Assembly (NCBI RefSeq): GCF_000312445.1
Contig: NZ_HE997182.1
Span: 718,841-782,840 of the forward strand
Source of the DNA: Phocaeicola abscessus CCUG 55929
GTDB taxonomy: Bacteria > Bacteroidota > Bacteroidia > Bacteroidales > Bacteroidaceae
Direction: 5' to 3'
DNA: 64,000 bases
Shown here: piece by piece, positions 8,611 to 18,799 of the stretch
Layout: every line of letters begins with the position of its first letter
Numbering within the stretch: position 1 is the stretch's first letter
Notes under the pieces: model-generated
The model's input: the letters and a program-made list of their open reading frames with translations, nothing else
Database searches by the model: none
Told to the model about the DNA's origin: nothing
Made by a program: the position numbers and the translations under genes

Positions 8611-10134
8611 ATGTCGGAAACGAAGAGAATTAAAACCGCATTGATTTCGGTTTATCACAAAGAAGGTTTGGACGATATTCTTGCCAAGCTGCATGAGGAA
8701 GGTGTAACATTTCTTTCAACCGGTGGGACTCAACATTTTATCGAATCGAAAGGTTATCCTTGCCAGGCTGTGGAAACATTGACTTCTTATCCGTCCATTT
8801 TGGGGGGGCGAGTGAAGACTTTGCATCCTAAGATTTTCGGCGGTATTTTAGGTCGCCGAAGTATGGAAGAAGACCGTCGGCAGATGGAACGGTATGCCAT
8901 TGCGGACATCGATTTGGTGATCGTCGATTTGTATCCGTTCGAGGCAACGGTTGCTTCGGGAGCGGACGAAGCTTCTGTGATCGAAAAGATAGATATCGGC
9001 GGTATCTCATTGATTCGTGCTGCCGCAAAGAATTATAACGACGTGGTCATCGTGGCGAGTAAGGTTCAGTATAAACCTTTGTGGGGGATATTGTTCGAGC
9101 ATGGGGCTGTAACCTCGTTAGAGGAGCGTCGTTGGTTTGCGAAAGAAGCTTTTGCGGTTTCTTCCAGATACGATACGGCTATTTTCCATTATTTTGATCA
9201 AGGGGCAGACTCGGCTTTCCGCTATGCGGTTGATGAGCAGAAACAATTGCGTTACGGCGAGAATCCGCATCAGAAAGGTTATTTCTTCGGTGACATGGAA
9301 GCGATGTTCGATCAGATTCACGGAAAGGAAATCTCTTACAATAACTTGCAGGATATAAATGCTGCCATCGAATTGATCGATGAGTTTGATGAGATTACCT
9401 TCGCTATTCTCAAACACATGAATGCTTGTGGACTGGCTTCGCGTCCTACGATGCTCGAAGCTTGGAAAGATGCCTTAGCGGGGGATCCGGTTTCGGCATT
9501 CGGCGGTGTTCTCGTTACCAATGCCGTTGTGGATAAAGATGTGGCGGAAGAAATCAATAAATTGTTCTTCGAAGTCATTATCGCTCCGGACTATGATGTC
9601 GACGCCTTGCAGATCCTTGTCCAGAAAAAGAACAGAATTATCTTGGTCAGGAAAGAAGTAAAGCTGCCCAGGAAGCAGTTTCGTTCTCTCTTGAACGGTG
9701 TCCTTGTCCAGGATAAGGATTTGGATATGGAAACCGAGGCCGATTTGAAAATGGTGACGGACAAAGCGCCTACAAAGAGAGAGATCGAAGACCTGTTGTT
9801 TGCCAATAAGATCGTAAAGAACAGCAAGAGTAATGCTATCGTGCTGGCAAAGAGAAAACAACTATTGGCCAGCGGAGTTGGGCAAACTTCACGTGTAGAC
9901 GCATTGAAACAGGCTGTGGAGAAAGCGAAGTCGTTCGGAGCCGACTTGCATGGAGCTGTTATGGCCAGCGATGCTTTTTTCCCTTTCCCTGATTGTGTCG
10001 AAATAGCAGATAGAGAAGGTGTTACCGCTGTGATTCAGCCGGGAGGATCGGTCCGCGATCAACTGACATTGGATTATTGTAACCAACACGACGTTGCCAT
10101 GGTATTAACCGGTATTCGTCATTTCAAACATTAG
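8611..10134 (+). CDS. purH: Bifunctional AICAR transformylase / IMP cyclohydrolase
   Basis: PurH catalyses the last two steps to IMP: formylation of AICAR and ring closure. The 507-residue product has the N-terminal MGS-like cyclohydrolase fold (ALISVYHKEG, LSTGGT, LGGRVKTLHPKI) and the C-terminal transformylase fold with RYGENPHQ, LKHMNACG, SDAFFPF and QPGGSVRDQ. The ATG at 8611 is used because upstream in-frame starts precede the promoter box. It ends four bases before mreB, so the purine gene and the cell-shape operon may share a transcript. Confidence 0.97.
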   Translation: MSETKRIKTALISVYHKEGLDDILAKLHEEGVTFLSTGGTQHFIESKGYPCQAVETLTSYPSILGGRVKTLHPKIFGGILGRRSMEEDRRQMERYAIADIDLVIVDLYPFEATVASGADEASVIEKIDIGGISLIRAAAKNYNDVVIVASKVQYKPLWGILFEHGAVTSLEERRWFAKEAFAVSSRYDTAIFHYFDQGADSAFRYAVDEQKQLRYGENPHQKGYFFGDMEAMFDQIHGKEISYNNLQDINAAIELIDEFDEITFAILKHMNACGLASRPTMLEAWKDALAGDPVSAFGGVLVTNAVVDKDVAEEINKLFFEVIIAPDYDVDALQILVQKKNRIILVRKEVKLPRKQFRSLLNGVLVQDKDLDMETEADLKMVTDKAPTKREIEDLLFANKIVKNSKSNAIVLAKRKQLLASGVGQTSRVDALKQAVEKAKSFGADLHGAVMASDAFFPFPDCVEIADREGVTAVIQPGGSVRDQLTLDYCNQHDVAMVLTGIRHFKH

Positions 10135-10138
10135 TTTT

Positions 10139-11161
10139 ATGGGATTATTTTCTTTTACACAAGAAATAGCGATTGATTTGGGTACTGCCAATACGATTAT
10201 TACCAGTAATGGCAAAATCGTGGTGGACGAACCCTCCGTAGTGGCGCTCGACAGGAGAACCGACAAGATGATTGCGGTGGGGGATCGGGCAAAAATGATG
10301 TACGAGAAGGAAAACCCTACCATTCGTACGGTTCGCCCCTTGAGAGATGGAGTGATTGCCGATTTTAATGCCTGCGAACAGATGATTCGCGGATTGATCA
10401 AGAAAGTCAATATGGGTAGCCGCCTCTTTTCTCCTTCATTGAGGATGGTTATTGGGGTTCCCTCCGGGAGCACCGAAGTAGAGTTGCGCGCTGTCCGGGA
10501 TAGTGCAGAACATGCCGGCGGACGAGATGTCTATTTGATATTCGAACCGATGGCAGCCGCCATCGGCATCGGCATCGATGTGGAAGCTCCAGAAGGGAAT
10601 ATGATCGTAGATATAGGCGGTGGTACGACGGAGATTGCGGTCATTTCGCTGGGAGGCATCGTCTCCAATACTTCAATCCGTATCGCTGGCGACGACCTGA
10701 CAACCGATATTCAGGAATATATGAGCCGGCAGCATAGCGTAAAAGTCAGCGAACGAATGGCTGAACGGATTAAGATTCATGTAGGCGCGGCCTTGACCGA
10801 TCTGGGAGAGGATGCTCCGGAAGATTATATCGTTCGCGGTCCGAATCGTATTACTGCCTTGCCTATGGAGGTATCTGTCAACTATCAGGAAATCGCTCAT
10901 TGCTTGGAGAAGAGCATTTCTAAAATAGAGACGGCGATTCTGAGTGCTTTAGAACAAACGCCTCCGGAACTTTATGCAGATATTGTACAGAACGGTATTT
11001 ATTTAGCCGGAGGCGGCGCCTTGCTTCGCGGTTTGGACAAACGTTTGACGGATAAAATCAATATTCCGTTCCATGTAGCGGAGTATCCGTTGTTGAGTGT
11101 GGCGAAAGGAACGGGTATCGCCCTGAAGAATGTGAACAGATTTTCGTTCCTGATGAGATAA
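10139..11161 (+). CDS. mreB: Rod-shape actin homologue MreB
   Basis: MreB forms membrane-bound filaments that position the elongasome. The 340 residues show the actin/Hsp70 ATPase motifs: phosphate 1 (AIDLGTANT near residue 11), phosphate 2 (DIGGGTTEI near 160) and the adenosine loop (LAGGGALLRGL near 285). The N-terminal MGLFSFTQE could be the membrane-contacting peptide. It opens the mreB-mreC-mreD-mrdA-rodA run, ten bases before mreC. Confidence 0.98.
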   Translation: MGLFSFTQEIAIDLGTANTIITSNGKIVVDEPSVVALDRRTDKMIAVGDRAKMMYEKENPTIRTVRPLRDGVIADFNACEQMIRGLIKKVNMGSRLFSPSLRMVIGVPSGSTEVELRAVRDSAEHAGGRDVYLIFEPMAAAIGIGIDVEAPEGNMIVDIGGGTTEIAVISLGGIVSNTSIRIAGDDLTTDIQEYMSRQHSVKVSERMAERIKIHVGAALTDLGEDAPEDYIVRGPNRITALPMEVSVNYQEIAHCLEKSISKIETAILSALEQTPPELYADIVQNGIYLAGGGALLRGLDKRLTDKINIPFHVAEYPLLSVAKGTGIALKNVNRFSFLMR

Positions 11162-11171
11162 CGGCATCACA

Positions 11172-12023
11172 ATGCGCCATTTGCTCGACTTTCTGATAAA
11201 GTATAAACACTGGTTTCTCTTTATCGTTATGGAGATTATCAGCTTTATGCTGTTATTTCGTTTTAACGGCTATCAAGGAAGCGTGTTTTTCTCTTCTGCA
11301 AACCGACTTTCAGGAGCTGTATACGAAGTTGCCCACAAGGTTACTGGATATTTCAATCTGAAGCGTATCAATACCGACCTCGTGCAACAGAATGTGGAAT
11401 TGGAAATCCAAATGGAACAGTTGAGAGAAGCTTATAAGAGATTGATCGCAGACACTACCGTTATAACGCAAATAGAACGAGATGCTTTGATTGATTATGA
11501 GTTTATTAAGGCAAATGTGATTAATAACAACATTGTATATACGAACAATTACCTCACCATCGATCGAGGAGAAGCCGACGGCGTTTATCGTGAGATGGGG
11601 GTGGTCGGCGGAAACGGAGTGGTTGGGATTGTATATAAGACATCTGCTCATTATGCCGTGATCATTCCGATACTGAATGCGAAGAGCAGTATCAGCTGCA
11701 AGATCAAACGAAGCGATTATTTCGGCTTTCTCAAATGGACTGGCGGCTCGCCCGTATATGCCTTTATCAAGGATATGCCCCGCCATTCTATCTTTGAATT
11801 GGGAGATACCATCGTTACCAGCGGACACAGTGCTATTTTCCCTCCAGGCATTCCTGTGGGCACGGTAGACGATATCGGGGATAGTCACGATGGACTTTCT
11901 TATTTGTTACGGGTTAAACTATTTATTGATTTTTCCTGTTTAAGTGAGGTCCGCGTTCTTTCGAAGAAAAATGGCCTGGAACAAAAGGAGTTGGAAGAAT
12001 CTGTCAAAGAAGCAGATCATTGA
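11172..12023 (+). CDS. mreC: Rod shape-determining protein MreC
   Basis: MreC is a bitopic inner-membrane protein whose periplasmic part activates PBP2-RodA. The 283-residue product has one membrane segment near residues 14-32, a heptad-like coiled coil around 60-95 and the beta-rich MreC domain (LTIDRGEADGVYREMGVVGGNGVVG). The Lys/Glu-rich C-terminal tail is short. Its stop overlaps a possible TTG start of mreD. Confidence 0.95.
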   Translation: MRHLLDFLIKYKHWFLFIVMEIISFMLLFRFNGYQGSVFFSSANRLSGAVYEVAHKVTGYFNLKRINTDLVQQNVELEIQMEQLREAYKRLIADTTVITQIERDALIDYEFIKANVINNNIVYTNNYLTIDRGEADGVYREMGVVGGNGVVGIVYKTSAHYAVIIPILNAKSSISCKIKRSDYFGFLKWTGGSPVYAFIKDMPRHSIFELGDTIVTSGHSAIFPPGIPVGTVDDIGDSHDGLSYLLRVKLFIDFSCLSEVRVLSKKNGLEQKELEESVKEADH

Positions 12024-12040
12024 TAAGTTACGTTAGGAGA

Positions 12041-12541
12041 ATGCGGAGTTTATTGCAAAATTTAGCTTGGTTTGTAGGATTAGTGCTTTTACAAGTATTG
12101 GTTTTGAGCCATGTCCATATTGGTGGCTATGCCACACCTTTCTTTTTTATTTATTTTATCCTTCGATACAATTCTTCCGTAGGGAGGAATGTCTTATTGT
12201 TTTGGGCTTTCTCTTTAGGCTTGGTTATCGATATATTTTCCAATACTCCGGGGGTGAATACGGCTGCTATTACTTTGGTCGCTTTTGTAAGAGAACCGAT
12301 CATCCGACTTGTCACATGGAAAGAAATGGAAGAAGACTTTGCCCCGGGCGTGGTCGCGATGGGATTTTCTTCTTATTTCAGTTATGTGTTCCTATGTACG
12401 TTTATCTTCTGTTGCGTCGTCGAACTGATTGAAGCATTTTCCTTTTTTCATTGGCAAGAAATGGTATGGAGGATTTTAGCCGATATGGCCATTACTTTGA
12501 TTTGCATATTTTGCGCTGAATCCATAAGGAGGAAAAAATAG
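12041..12541 (+). CDS. mreD: Rod shape-determining protein MreD
   Basis: MreD is a polytopic inner-membrane partner of MreC. The 166-residue product has about five hydrophobic segments and ends in basic RRKK. The ATG at 12041 (MRSLLQNLAWF) is preferred; a TTG at 12020 would overlap mreC by four bases. Its stop codon TAG shares its last base with the GTG start of mrdA, implying translational coupling. Identification rests on topology and position in the operon more than on motifs. Confidence 0.9.
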   Translation: MRSLLQNLAWFVGLVLLQVLVLSHVHIGGYATPFFFIYFILRYNSSVGRNVLLFWAFSLGLVIDIFSNTPGVNTAAITLVAFVREPIIRLVTWKEMEEDFAPGVVAMGFSSYFSYVFLCTFIFCCVVELIEAFSFFHWQEMVWRILADMAITLICIFCAESIRRKK

Positions 12542-14391
12542 TGAAGAAAGACTTTGATCTCGAGAAGCGGAAATATATTTTAGGTGGGGCGATGATCATG
12601 ATAGTCTTGCTTTACCTGATTCGGCTCTTCGACCTCCAGATTATGAGTAGCGATTATAAGAAGAATGCGGATAGCAATGCTTTTCTTCATGAGACGCTGT
12701 ACCCTAGCCGCGGGGTTATTTACGATCGCAATGATCGTCTTTTGGTATACAATCAACCTGCGTATGATGTTACCGTGATCATGAAAGAGGTCACTCATTT
12801 GGATACGGTTGATTTCTGTCAAACACTGAAGATTACACCCGACTATTTCAAACGTCGTCTTCTGGATATAAAAGATCGGCACCTGAATCCGGGATATACT
12901 CCTTATACGCATCAGGTGTTGATGACCCAACTCTCCGCCGAAGAGTGCGCCGTTTTCCAAGAGAAACTTTTTGAATTCCCCGGATTTTATATTCAGCGGA
13001 GAACAATCCGGCAGTATAATTATAATGCAGCGGCACACGTCTTGGGCGATATCGGAGAAGTTTCGAAAACAGATATGGAAGCTGATGACTATTACGTGCA
13101 AGGCGATCTTATCGGTAAGATTGGAGTGGAACGTTCGTACGAAGAACAGTTACGGGGAGAAAAGGGGGTGGAGATATTGCTCAGAGATGCTCGTGGCCGT
13201 ATTCAGGGGCGTTATATGAATGGCGCTTATGACGTCACTCCGCAACCGGGAAAGAATCTTCGACTTAGTTTAGATATTGATTTGCAAATGTTGGGAGAAC
13301 GGCTTTTAGAAGGAAAAATCGGGAGTATTGTCGCCCTTGAGCCGAAGACGGGTGAGATTTTATGCATGGTTTCTTCTCCGTCGTATGATCCGCGTTTGAT
13401 GGTAGGGCGTCCGCGTGGAAGGAATCACCTGATGCTTTCGAAAGATCCGTGGAAACCCTTGTTGAACCGCTCTATTATGGGGACTTATCCGCCGGGATCC
13501 ACCTTTAAGCCTTCGCAGGCCCTTGTGTTCCTTCAGGAAGGAATTATCGCCCCCGAGACGTCTTATCCCTGCTATCACGGATTCGTATATGCCGGATTAC
13601 GTGTGGGGTGTCACAGCCATTTTTCGCCGTTGCCTTTGATACCGGCAATAGCTACCTCTTGTAATGGTTACTTTTGTTGGGGACTTTACCACATGATGGG
13701 AGCACGAAAGAAGTACGGTTCGGTCCAGAATGCAATGACTACGTGGCGAGATTATATGGTTTCTATGGGATACGGATATCCGTTGGGTGTCGATTTGCCG
13801 GGGGAGAAACGCGGTATGATTCCGAATGCTCAATATTACGATAAGAACTATAAATCCGCCTGGAACGGGTTGACCGTTATCTCTATCTCTATCGGTCAGG
13901 GAGAGGTTTCCGCTACGCCGTTGCAGATAGCTAATCTGAGCGCTACTATCGCCAATAGGGGATATTTTATTACTCCACATATAGTGCGAAAGATTGAAGG
14001 TGAGTCTATAGATCCTCTTTATACTACCCGCCGCTATACGAAGGTGGAAAAGCAATACTATGAGGTTGTTGCTGAGGGAATGCGCCAGGCTGTATTGGGA
14101 GGAACGTGCCGGGGGGCGAATCTACCGGGTATTGAAGTTTGCGGAAAAACGGGTACGGCGCAGAATAGAGGAAAGGATCATTCGGCTTTCATGGGATTTG
14201 CCCCGATGAACGATCCCCAGATTGCAGTAGCCGTGTATGTGGAGAATGGCGGATTCGGAGCCCAGTACGGCGTACCTATCGGCGCTTTGATTATGGAACA
14301 GTATCTGAATGGGAAATTGTCGCTTGCCAGCGAAGAGATGGCAGATGAGTTTCAACATAAACGAATAGATTATGGCATACACGAAAGGTAG
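12541..14391 (+). CDS. mrdA: Penicillin-binding protein 2 (elongation transpeptidase)
   Basis: PBP2 crosslinks lateral-wall peptidoglycan with RodA. The 616-residue product has an N-terminal membrane anchor (about residues 13-32), a PBP dimerisation domain starting at PSRGVIYDRN, and a transpeptidase domain with SxxK at Ser320-Lys323 (PPGSTFKP), SxN at Ser373-Asn375 and KTG at 536-538. The GTG start at 12541 overlaps the mreD stop and is preceded by a strong AAGGAGG ribosome-binding sequence, which is unusual in this phylum. Its 3' end is just before or overlaps rodA. Confidence 0.97.
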   Translation: MKKDFDLEKRKYILGGAMIMIVLLYLIRLFDLQIMSSDYKKNADSNAFLHETLYPSRGVIYDRNDRLLVYNQPAYDVTVIMKEVTHLDTVDFCQTLKITPDYFKRRLLDIKDRHLNPGYTPYTHQVLMTQLSAEECAVFQEKLFEFPGFYIQRRTIRQYNYNAAAHVLGDIGEVSKTDMEADDYYVQGDLIGKIGVERSYEEQLRGEKGVEILLRDARGRIQGRYMNGAYDVTPQPGKNLRLSLDIDLQMLGERLLEGKIGSIVALEPKTGEILCMVSSPSYDPRLMVGRPRGRNHLMLSKDPWKPLLNRSIMGTYPPGSTFKPSQALVFLQEGIIAPETSYPCYHGFVYAGLRVGCHSHFSPLPLIPAIATSCNGYFCWGLYHMMGARKKYGSVQNAMTTWRDYMVSMGYGYPLGVDLPGEKRGMIPNAQYYDKNYKSAWNGLTVISISIGQGEVSATPLQIANLSATIANRGYFITPHIVRKIEGESIDPLYTTRRYTKVEKQYYEVVAEGMRQAVLGGTCRGANLPGIEVCGKTGTAQNRGKDHSAFMGFAPMNDPQIAVAVYVENGGFGAQYGVPIGALIMEQYLNGKLSLASEEMADEFQHKRIDYGIHER

Positions 14392-14392
14392 C

Positions 14393-15829
14393 ATGCTTAA
14401 GTCGGTCGACTGGTTTACCGTCGCTATCTATATCGCGTTGGTCGTCTTCGGTTGGTTCAGCGTCTGTGGAGCCAGTTATAATTATGGAGACATGGATCTC
14501 TTTAGTTTTGATACTCGTTCGGGAAAACAATTGATATGGATCGGTTGCTCATTGGGGCTTGGCTTCATTTTACTTATGTTAGATGACAAGCTGTACGATA
14601 TTTTTGCTTATCTCCTGTACGGCTTTATGATCATCCTTTTGTTCATAACGCCTTTCGTCGCAGATAATACCAAGGGTTCTTATTCGTGGATAAAGATGGG
14701 ATCGATCAGTATACAACCTGCCGAATTCGCAAAGTTTACGACGGCTTTGGCTTTAGCCAAATTTATGGGAAGGTATGCCTATTCGATGCAGAGACTGCGT
14801 GATTTAGGTATCACCTTAACGCTCATTTTCGTACCGATGATTCTCATTATCCTGGAACGAGAGACTGGTTCTGCCTTAGTCTATTTGGCTTTTTTCCTGA
14901 TGCTTTATCGCGAAGGTATGCCGGGAGTATTCCTCTTTGCCGGACTTTGTGCTGTGTTCTTCTTCGTCGTCGGAATTCGCTTCGGCGACGAACTCATGTT
15001 CGATGGGGTAACTTCTATCGGACATTTTTCGGTGCTTGCTCTCATCACGTGCCTGTCACCGATATTGATTTATGTCTATGGCATGAATAGACAGCGGATG
15101 GCTTGTTCTATTTTTCTCATCGGTTTCAGCAGCACTGTTCTTGCCTTACTCTTTTCGCTGTATGTCATCCCCTTTAATATCGTTTATTTCCAGCTCTTTC
15201 TTTGCTTCTGTCTGATAATGTACTTGGTGTACATGGCGCTTCGCGATCGGTTATGGACATTTCTGTATATTGCCTTTTTCGCTGTCGGTTCGATCATATT
15301 TTTATATTCCGCCGACTATGTCTTCGATAATCTGTTGGAAGCGCATCAACAAGTGCGCATAAAAGTTGTTTTAGGTATGGAGGATGATCCTGCCGGCGCC
15401 GGATATAATGTGAATCAAAGCAAGATTGCCATCGGGTCGGGAGGTTTGACCGGAAAAGGATTTTTGAATGGCACGCAGACGAAGCTGAAGTACGTCCCTG
15501 AGCAGGATACCGATTTTATTTTCTGTACGGTAGGCGAGGAGGAGGGATTTGTCGGATCGGCTGTAGTATTGTTGCTCTTTTTGGTTTTGATATTACGACT
15601 GATTCATTTGGCGGAACGCCAGCATGCTGCCTTTGGGCGCGTATACGGTTATTCGGTAGTGAGTATCTTTTTCTTTCACCTATTTATCAATATCGGCATG
15701 GTATTGGGGTTGACACCCGTCATAGGCATACCCTTGCCATTCTTTAGCTACGGAGGTTCTTCCCTGTGGGGATTTACCTTGCTGCTCTTTATCTTTCTCC
15801 GTATCGATGCAAATCGTAGCAACCGTTAG
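14393..15829 (+). CDS. rodA: Rod-shape SEDS glycosyltransferase RodA
   Basis: RodA polymerises glycan strands from lipid II as partner of PBP2. The 478-residue product is polytopic with a long periplasmic insert and the SEDS C-terminal features IAIGSGGLTGKGFLNGTQ, PEQDTDFIF and PLPFFSYGGSS. The ATG at 14393 (MLKSVDWF) follows a GAAAGG-like sequence; an alternative ATG at 14372 would overlap mrdA by 20 bases. It ends the elongation operon, and its stop codon overlaps the convergent gldH stop by three bases. Confidence 0.95.
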   Translation: MLKSVDWFTVAIYIALVVFGWFSVCGASYNYGDMDLFSFDTRSGKQLIWIGCSLGLGFILLMLDDKLYDIFAYLLYGFMIILLFITPFVADNTKGSYSWIKMGSISIQPAEFAKFTTALALAKFMGRYAYSMQRLRDLGITLTLIFVPMILIILERETGSALVYLAFFLMLYREGMPGVFLFAGLCAVFFFVVGIRFGDELMFDGVTSIGHFSVLALITCLSPILIYVYGMNRQRMACSIFLIGFSSTVLALLFSLYVIPFNIVYFQLFLCFCLIMYLVYMALRDRLWTFLYIAFFAVGSIIFLYSADYVFDNLLEAHQQVRIKVVLGMEDDPAGAGYNVNQSKIAIGSGGLTGKGFLNGTQTKLKYVPEQDTDFIFCTVGEEEGFVGSAVVLLLFLVLILRLIHLAERQHAAFGRVYGYSVVSIFFFHLFINIGMVLGLTPVIGIPLPFFSYGGSSLWGFTLLLFIFLRIDANRSNR

Positions 15830-16302
15830 CGATAGAGAATGCGCAGGCCGATGTCACTAAGCCCCGTCAGTCTCTCATCCTGCATGCAGGATGCTATGCT
15901 GAATGTCCGCTTCGTTTCGCCTTCGCCGATTTTTATCTCTTTCAGATAAGGAACCGTAAATTGGTATAAACCGCCGGTGCCGGATCCTTTCCATTTCCCC
16001 GTTTTATCAGCCACATAGAGATGGACCTTTTCGCTTTCATAATGGTTGCTGTCGCCTAAGTACCTACCGACATATATCCATAGATCGCGATATCGGTAGT
16101 CGTTCTTATTACGTATGCCTATCTCGACCGCATAATTCCCCGCCGGTAGCGTAGGAGGTAGCGTAAAAGTAAGCGTATCGTTTCTCGCCCATCCGGTCGA
16201 GGGAATGGGTTGGTACAAATGATAGGCTACTTCTTTTTGGCAGGCGAGGAAAGCAAATAGACCGGCTGCTACAAGGAAACTCTTAAGCATTCGGATTTTC
16301 AT
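15826..16302 (-). CDS. gldH: GldH-family lipoprotein
   Basis: The 158-residue product has a lipoprotein signal (LFAFLAC, Cys21) followed by a beta-rich domain with VAYHLYQPIPSTGWARNDT, typical of GldH. In gliding flavobacteria GldH is needed for motility; non-gliding Bacteroidales keep the gene in an unknown envelope role. It is the last gene of a minus-strand run metF-holB-ricT-gldH with very short gaps. No other gliding gene is visible here. The family name comes from sequence style and from its known position after ricT in this order. Confidence 0.85.
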   Translation of the reverse strand: MKIRMLKSFLVAAGLFAFLACQKEVAYHLYQPIPSTGWARNDTLTFTLPPTLPAGNYAVEIGIRNKNDYRYRDLWIYVGRYLGDSNHYESEKVHLYVADKTGKWKGSGTGGLYQFTVPYLKEIKIGEGETKRTFSIASCMQDERLTGLSDIGLRILYR

Positions 16303-16310
16303 TATTTTCT

Positions 16311-17666
16311 TTATTTTATCGGTTGGTCGTTGTTTATCTGTTTATGCTGCGGAATGTTTCTCCTGTTCTCATTCTTGGGGCCCTTGTTTCCGTTGTCTCG
16401 ACGGTTGTTATCCTTCGACGGTCTGTTCGGGTTACCGAATCCCTGTTTATTCGAATGTCTTATCTTATTGGGGTTGTCTTTCTGTTCAGAATCGGCATTT
16501 GATAGTTGATTTTGCGCTGTCTGATTATTGGATTGCGGTAGATTGTTTTCTCCTTGTCGCGACCAGTTCCCGTTTTTATATCTTTTCTTTCTGTTGTTGC
16601 TTTTACGTTTGTCGAAGCGGGTCAGACTTTCCTGTTCGACCAAGTCGACAGTTTTATCGAGATTATTCTTTTGCTCGGTTTCTGTCAAGTTGTCCGGCTT
16701 TTCTCCGTACCGGTTCATGCTGATGATTTGGAAAGCGCGTGTGGCAGAGATGGTGACTGTATTTGCCAACATGTTCTTGTCCGACGAATAGGTAATAAGC
16801 CCTTTGAGGATGTCGGCTTTTGCAAAATAGAATGTCCCCGTGCTTGTTTCCAATTCGATCTCTTTGCTCGGTAATTTATGCTGGGCTTCCACATACGAAT
16901 CTATTTCATAATTGAGACAACACTTCAGTTTCGCACATTGTCCGGCTAGCTTCTGAGGGTTCAGCGAAATATCCTGAATACGGGCGGCGCCGGTCGAGAC
17001 TGAAACGAAATTAGTCATCCATGTCGCACAACACAACTCTCTGCCGCAGGGGCCGATACCACCTATTCGGCCAGCCTCTTGGCGGGCTCCGATCTGTTTC
17101 ATTTCGATGCGCACGTGGAATGTTTCGGCCAACACCTTGATCAGCCGGCGGAAGTCGACCCGTTCGTCGGCTATGTAATAGAAGATTGCCTTATTCCCGT
17201 CTCCCTGATACTCTACATCCCCGATTTTCATCTGTAGATTGAGTTCTTTGGCGATTTGGCGGGATCGGATCATGGTAGCATGTTCTTTCTCTTTTGCTTC
17301 TTTATACTTATCCATGTCTACCGGTTTTACTTTCCGGTAGATTCGTTTGATTTCCATATCCGATTTCAGATTGGCCTTTTTCATCTGCAAGAGGACCAAC
17401 TTCCCTGTCAGTGTGACCACCCCGATGTCGTGTCCGGGATTGGCCTCTACGGCCACGATGTCACCTTTTTCCAATCTCAGTCGATTGCTGTTCCTGAAGT
17501 AACTTTTACGGGTATTCTTGAACTGCACTTCCACCATTTCCTGTTCGTCGGCATTGCCGGGAATATCGGCCAGCCAGTCGTAGGTGTTTAGCTGTCGGTC
17601 TTGCTTGCCGCAACCTTTGCAGCAAAGGCCGCCGCCACACCTCAGTTTAAAATGATTATCTGTCAT
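16311..17666 (-). CDS. ricT: PSP1-domain protein RicT (YaaT-like)
   Basis: The 451-residue product contains a PSP1 domain and three cysteine clusters: CCKGCGKQ near residue 16, GPCGRELCC near 205 and CAKLKCCLNYE near 245. In Bacillus the RicT/RicA/RicF complex carries Fe-S clusters and affects RNA processing; its role in Bacteroidota is unknown. The last ~110 residues are Asn/Lys/Arg-rich low complexity and probably disordered. The start codon overlaps the holB stop (ATGA), suggesting coupling. Confidence 0.88.
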   Translation of the reverse strand: MTDNHFKLRCGGGLCCKGCGKQDRQLNTYDWLADIPGNADEQEMVEVQFKNTRKSYFRNSNRLRLEKGDIVAVEANPGHDIGVVTLTGKLVLLQMKKANLKSDMEIKRIYRKVKPVDMDKYKEAKEKEHATMIRSRQIAKELNLQMKIGDVEYQGDGNKAIFYYIADERVDFRRLIKVLAETFHVRIEMKQIGARQEAGRIGGIGPCGRELCCATWMTNFVSVSTGAARIQDISLNPQKLAGQCAKLKCCLNYEIDSYVEAQHKLPSKEIELETSTGTFYFAKADILKGLITYSSDKNMLANTVTISATRAFQIISMNRYGEKPDNLTETEQKNNLDKTVDLVEQESLTRFDKRKSNNRKKRYKNGNWSRQGENNLPQSNNQTAQNQLSNADSEQKDNPNKIRHSNKQGFGNPNRPSKDNNRRDNGNKGPKNENRRNIPQHKQINNDQPIK

Positions 17667-18799
17667 TTGATCTTTCTTATTTTATTTTTTACTAACAACA
17701 TGATCATCTTCAATGCAAAATCAAAGAAGATCATTTTGGAATTTACATTCCTTTCGACATGTTGTGCCGCTTCGTTTAATTCGTTCATGATACCGATCAC
17801 ATTCCGTTCATTGATAAATGGGGCAAAGTTTTGCGAGAATTCTTTTTCCTCCGGATTCAGGTATACCATATCCGGTTGATGGAAATTATAGATAAAGTTT
17901 TCTCTTACCATCCGCTGACAATATCCCAAGAAGTTCTTTTGCCATTCCCGGCCTTTGTTAGCCGCGTCTTCGCTCCAGGCTTTCAGATCTTTTACATTTC
18001 TCATGTAAGCCAGTCGCATCAGTTGGACGAATAAATTAAAATACTCTTCTTTGTCGTTGTCTATGCGAATGGTTTCCAATGCTTTCTGATAGCTGCCTTC
18101 TGCGCTGTGAGCAATCGTTCTCGCATCTGTTTCGATCAATCCTGTCTGCAATAACTTATCTACGATTTCCTGTTCTTCCAGTCGATGGATATTAAATCGT
18201 TGGGTACGGCTTAAGATCGTCGGCAATAGGAGGGCAGGTTCTTCCGAGACCATCAGGAACACTGTCTGTACAGGCGGTTCTTCTAAAATCTTCAGCAGCT
18301 TGTTGCTACATTCCGTATTCATTTTCTCCGGCATCCAGATGATAACGATTTTATATCCGCCTAACATGGATTTTATGCTCAGTTTACGGATGATTTCATC
18401 GCTTTCTTTTACGTAGATCGCCGGTTGCTGATTTTCTGCGTTCATGGCAGCCAACCAATGATTCGGACTGAAGTAGGGATCTTTTCGTATCAATTCTCTC
18501 CACTCGTTGATCCAATCGTCCGAAACGGTTTCGCCTTTCTTCCGAATCACCGGGAAGATGAAGTGCACGTCCGGATGAATCAATTTGTTGAACAACCGGC
18601 AACTTTGACATTCCCCGCAAGCCTCTTCCTCCGTCGGATGTTCGCAACAGATATATCGGGCATAGGCCATTGCCAAGGGCAGCTTCCCGGAGCCTTGCGG
18701 ACCGCACAGAAGGAGTGCGTGAGGGATTCTTCCTTCCCTTATTTCCGCAAGGAGTTTTCTCTTTGCAGCTTGTTGCCCTATGACATCGCGGAAATACAT
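17663..18799 (-). CDS. holB: DNA polymerase III delta' subunit
   Basis: Delta' is a clamp-loader component. The 378-residue product starts MYFRDVIGQQAAKRKLL and has an AAA+ fold: GPQGSGKL near residue 38 (a Walker A lacking the final Ser/Thr, as expected for the non-hydrolysing delta'), a Cys cluster (CCEHP, CGECQSC) for zinc, and LLKILEEPP with the SRTQR sensor segment. Longer in-frame starts lie inside metF and are rejected; the start codon overlaps the metF stop as TGATG. Confidence 0.94.
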   Translation of the reverse strand: MYFRDVIGQQAAKRKLLAEIREGRIPHALLLCGPQGSGKLPLAMAYARYICCEHPTEEEACGECQSCRLFNKLIHPDVHFIFPVIRKKGETVSDDWINEWRELIRKDPYFSPNHWLAAMNAENQQPAIYVKESDEIIRKLSIKSMLGGYKIVIIWMPEKMNTECSNKLLKILEEPPVQTVFLMVSEEPALLLPTILSRTQRFNIHRLEEQEIVDKLLQTGLIETDARTIAHSAEGSYQKALETIRIDNDKEEYFNLFVQLMRLAYMRNVKDLKAWSEDAANKGREWQKNFLGYCQRMVRENFIYNFHQPDMVYLNPEEKEFSQNFAPFINERNVIGIMNELNEAAQHVERNVNSKMIFFDFALKMIMLLVKNKIRKIK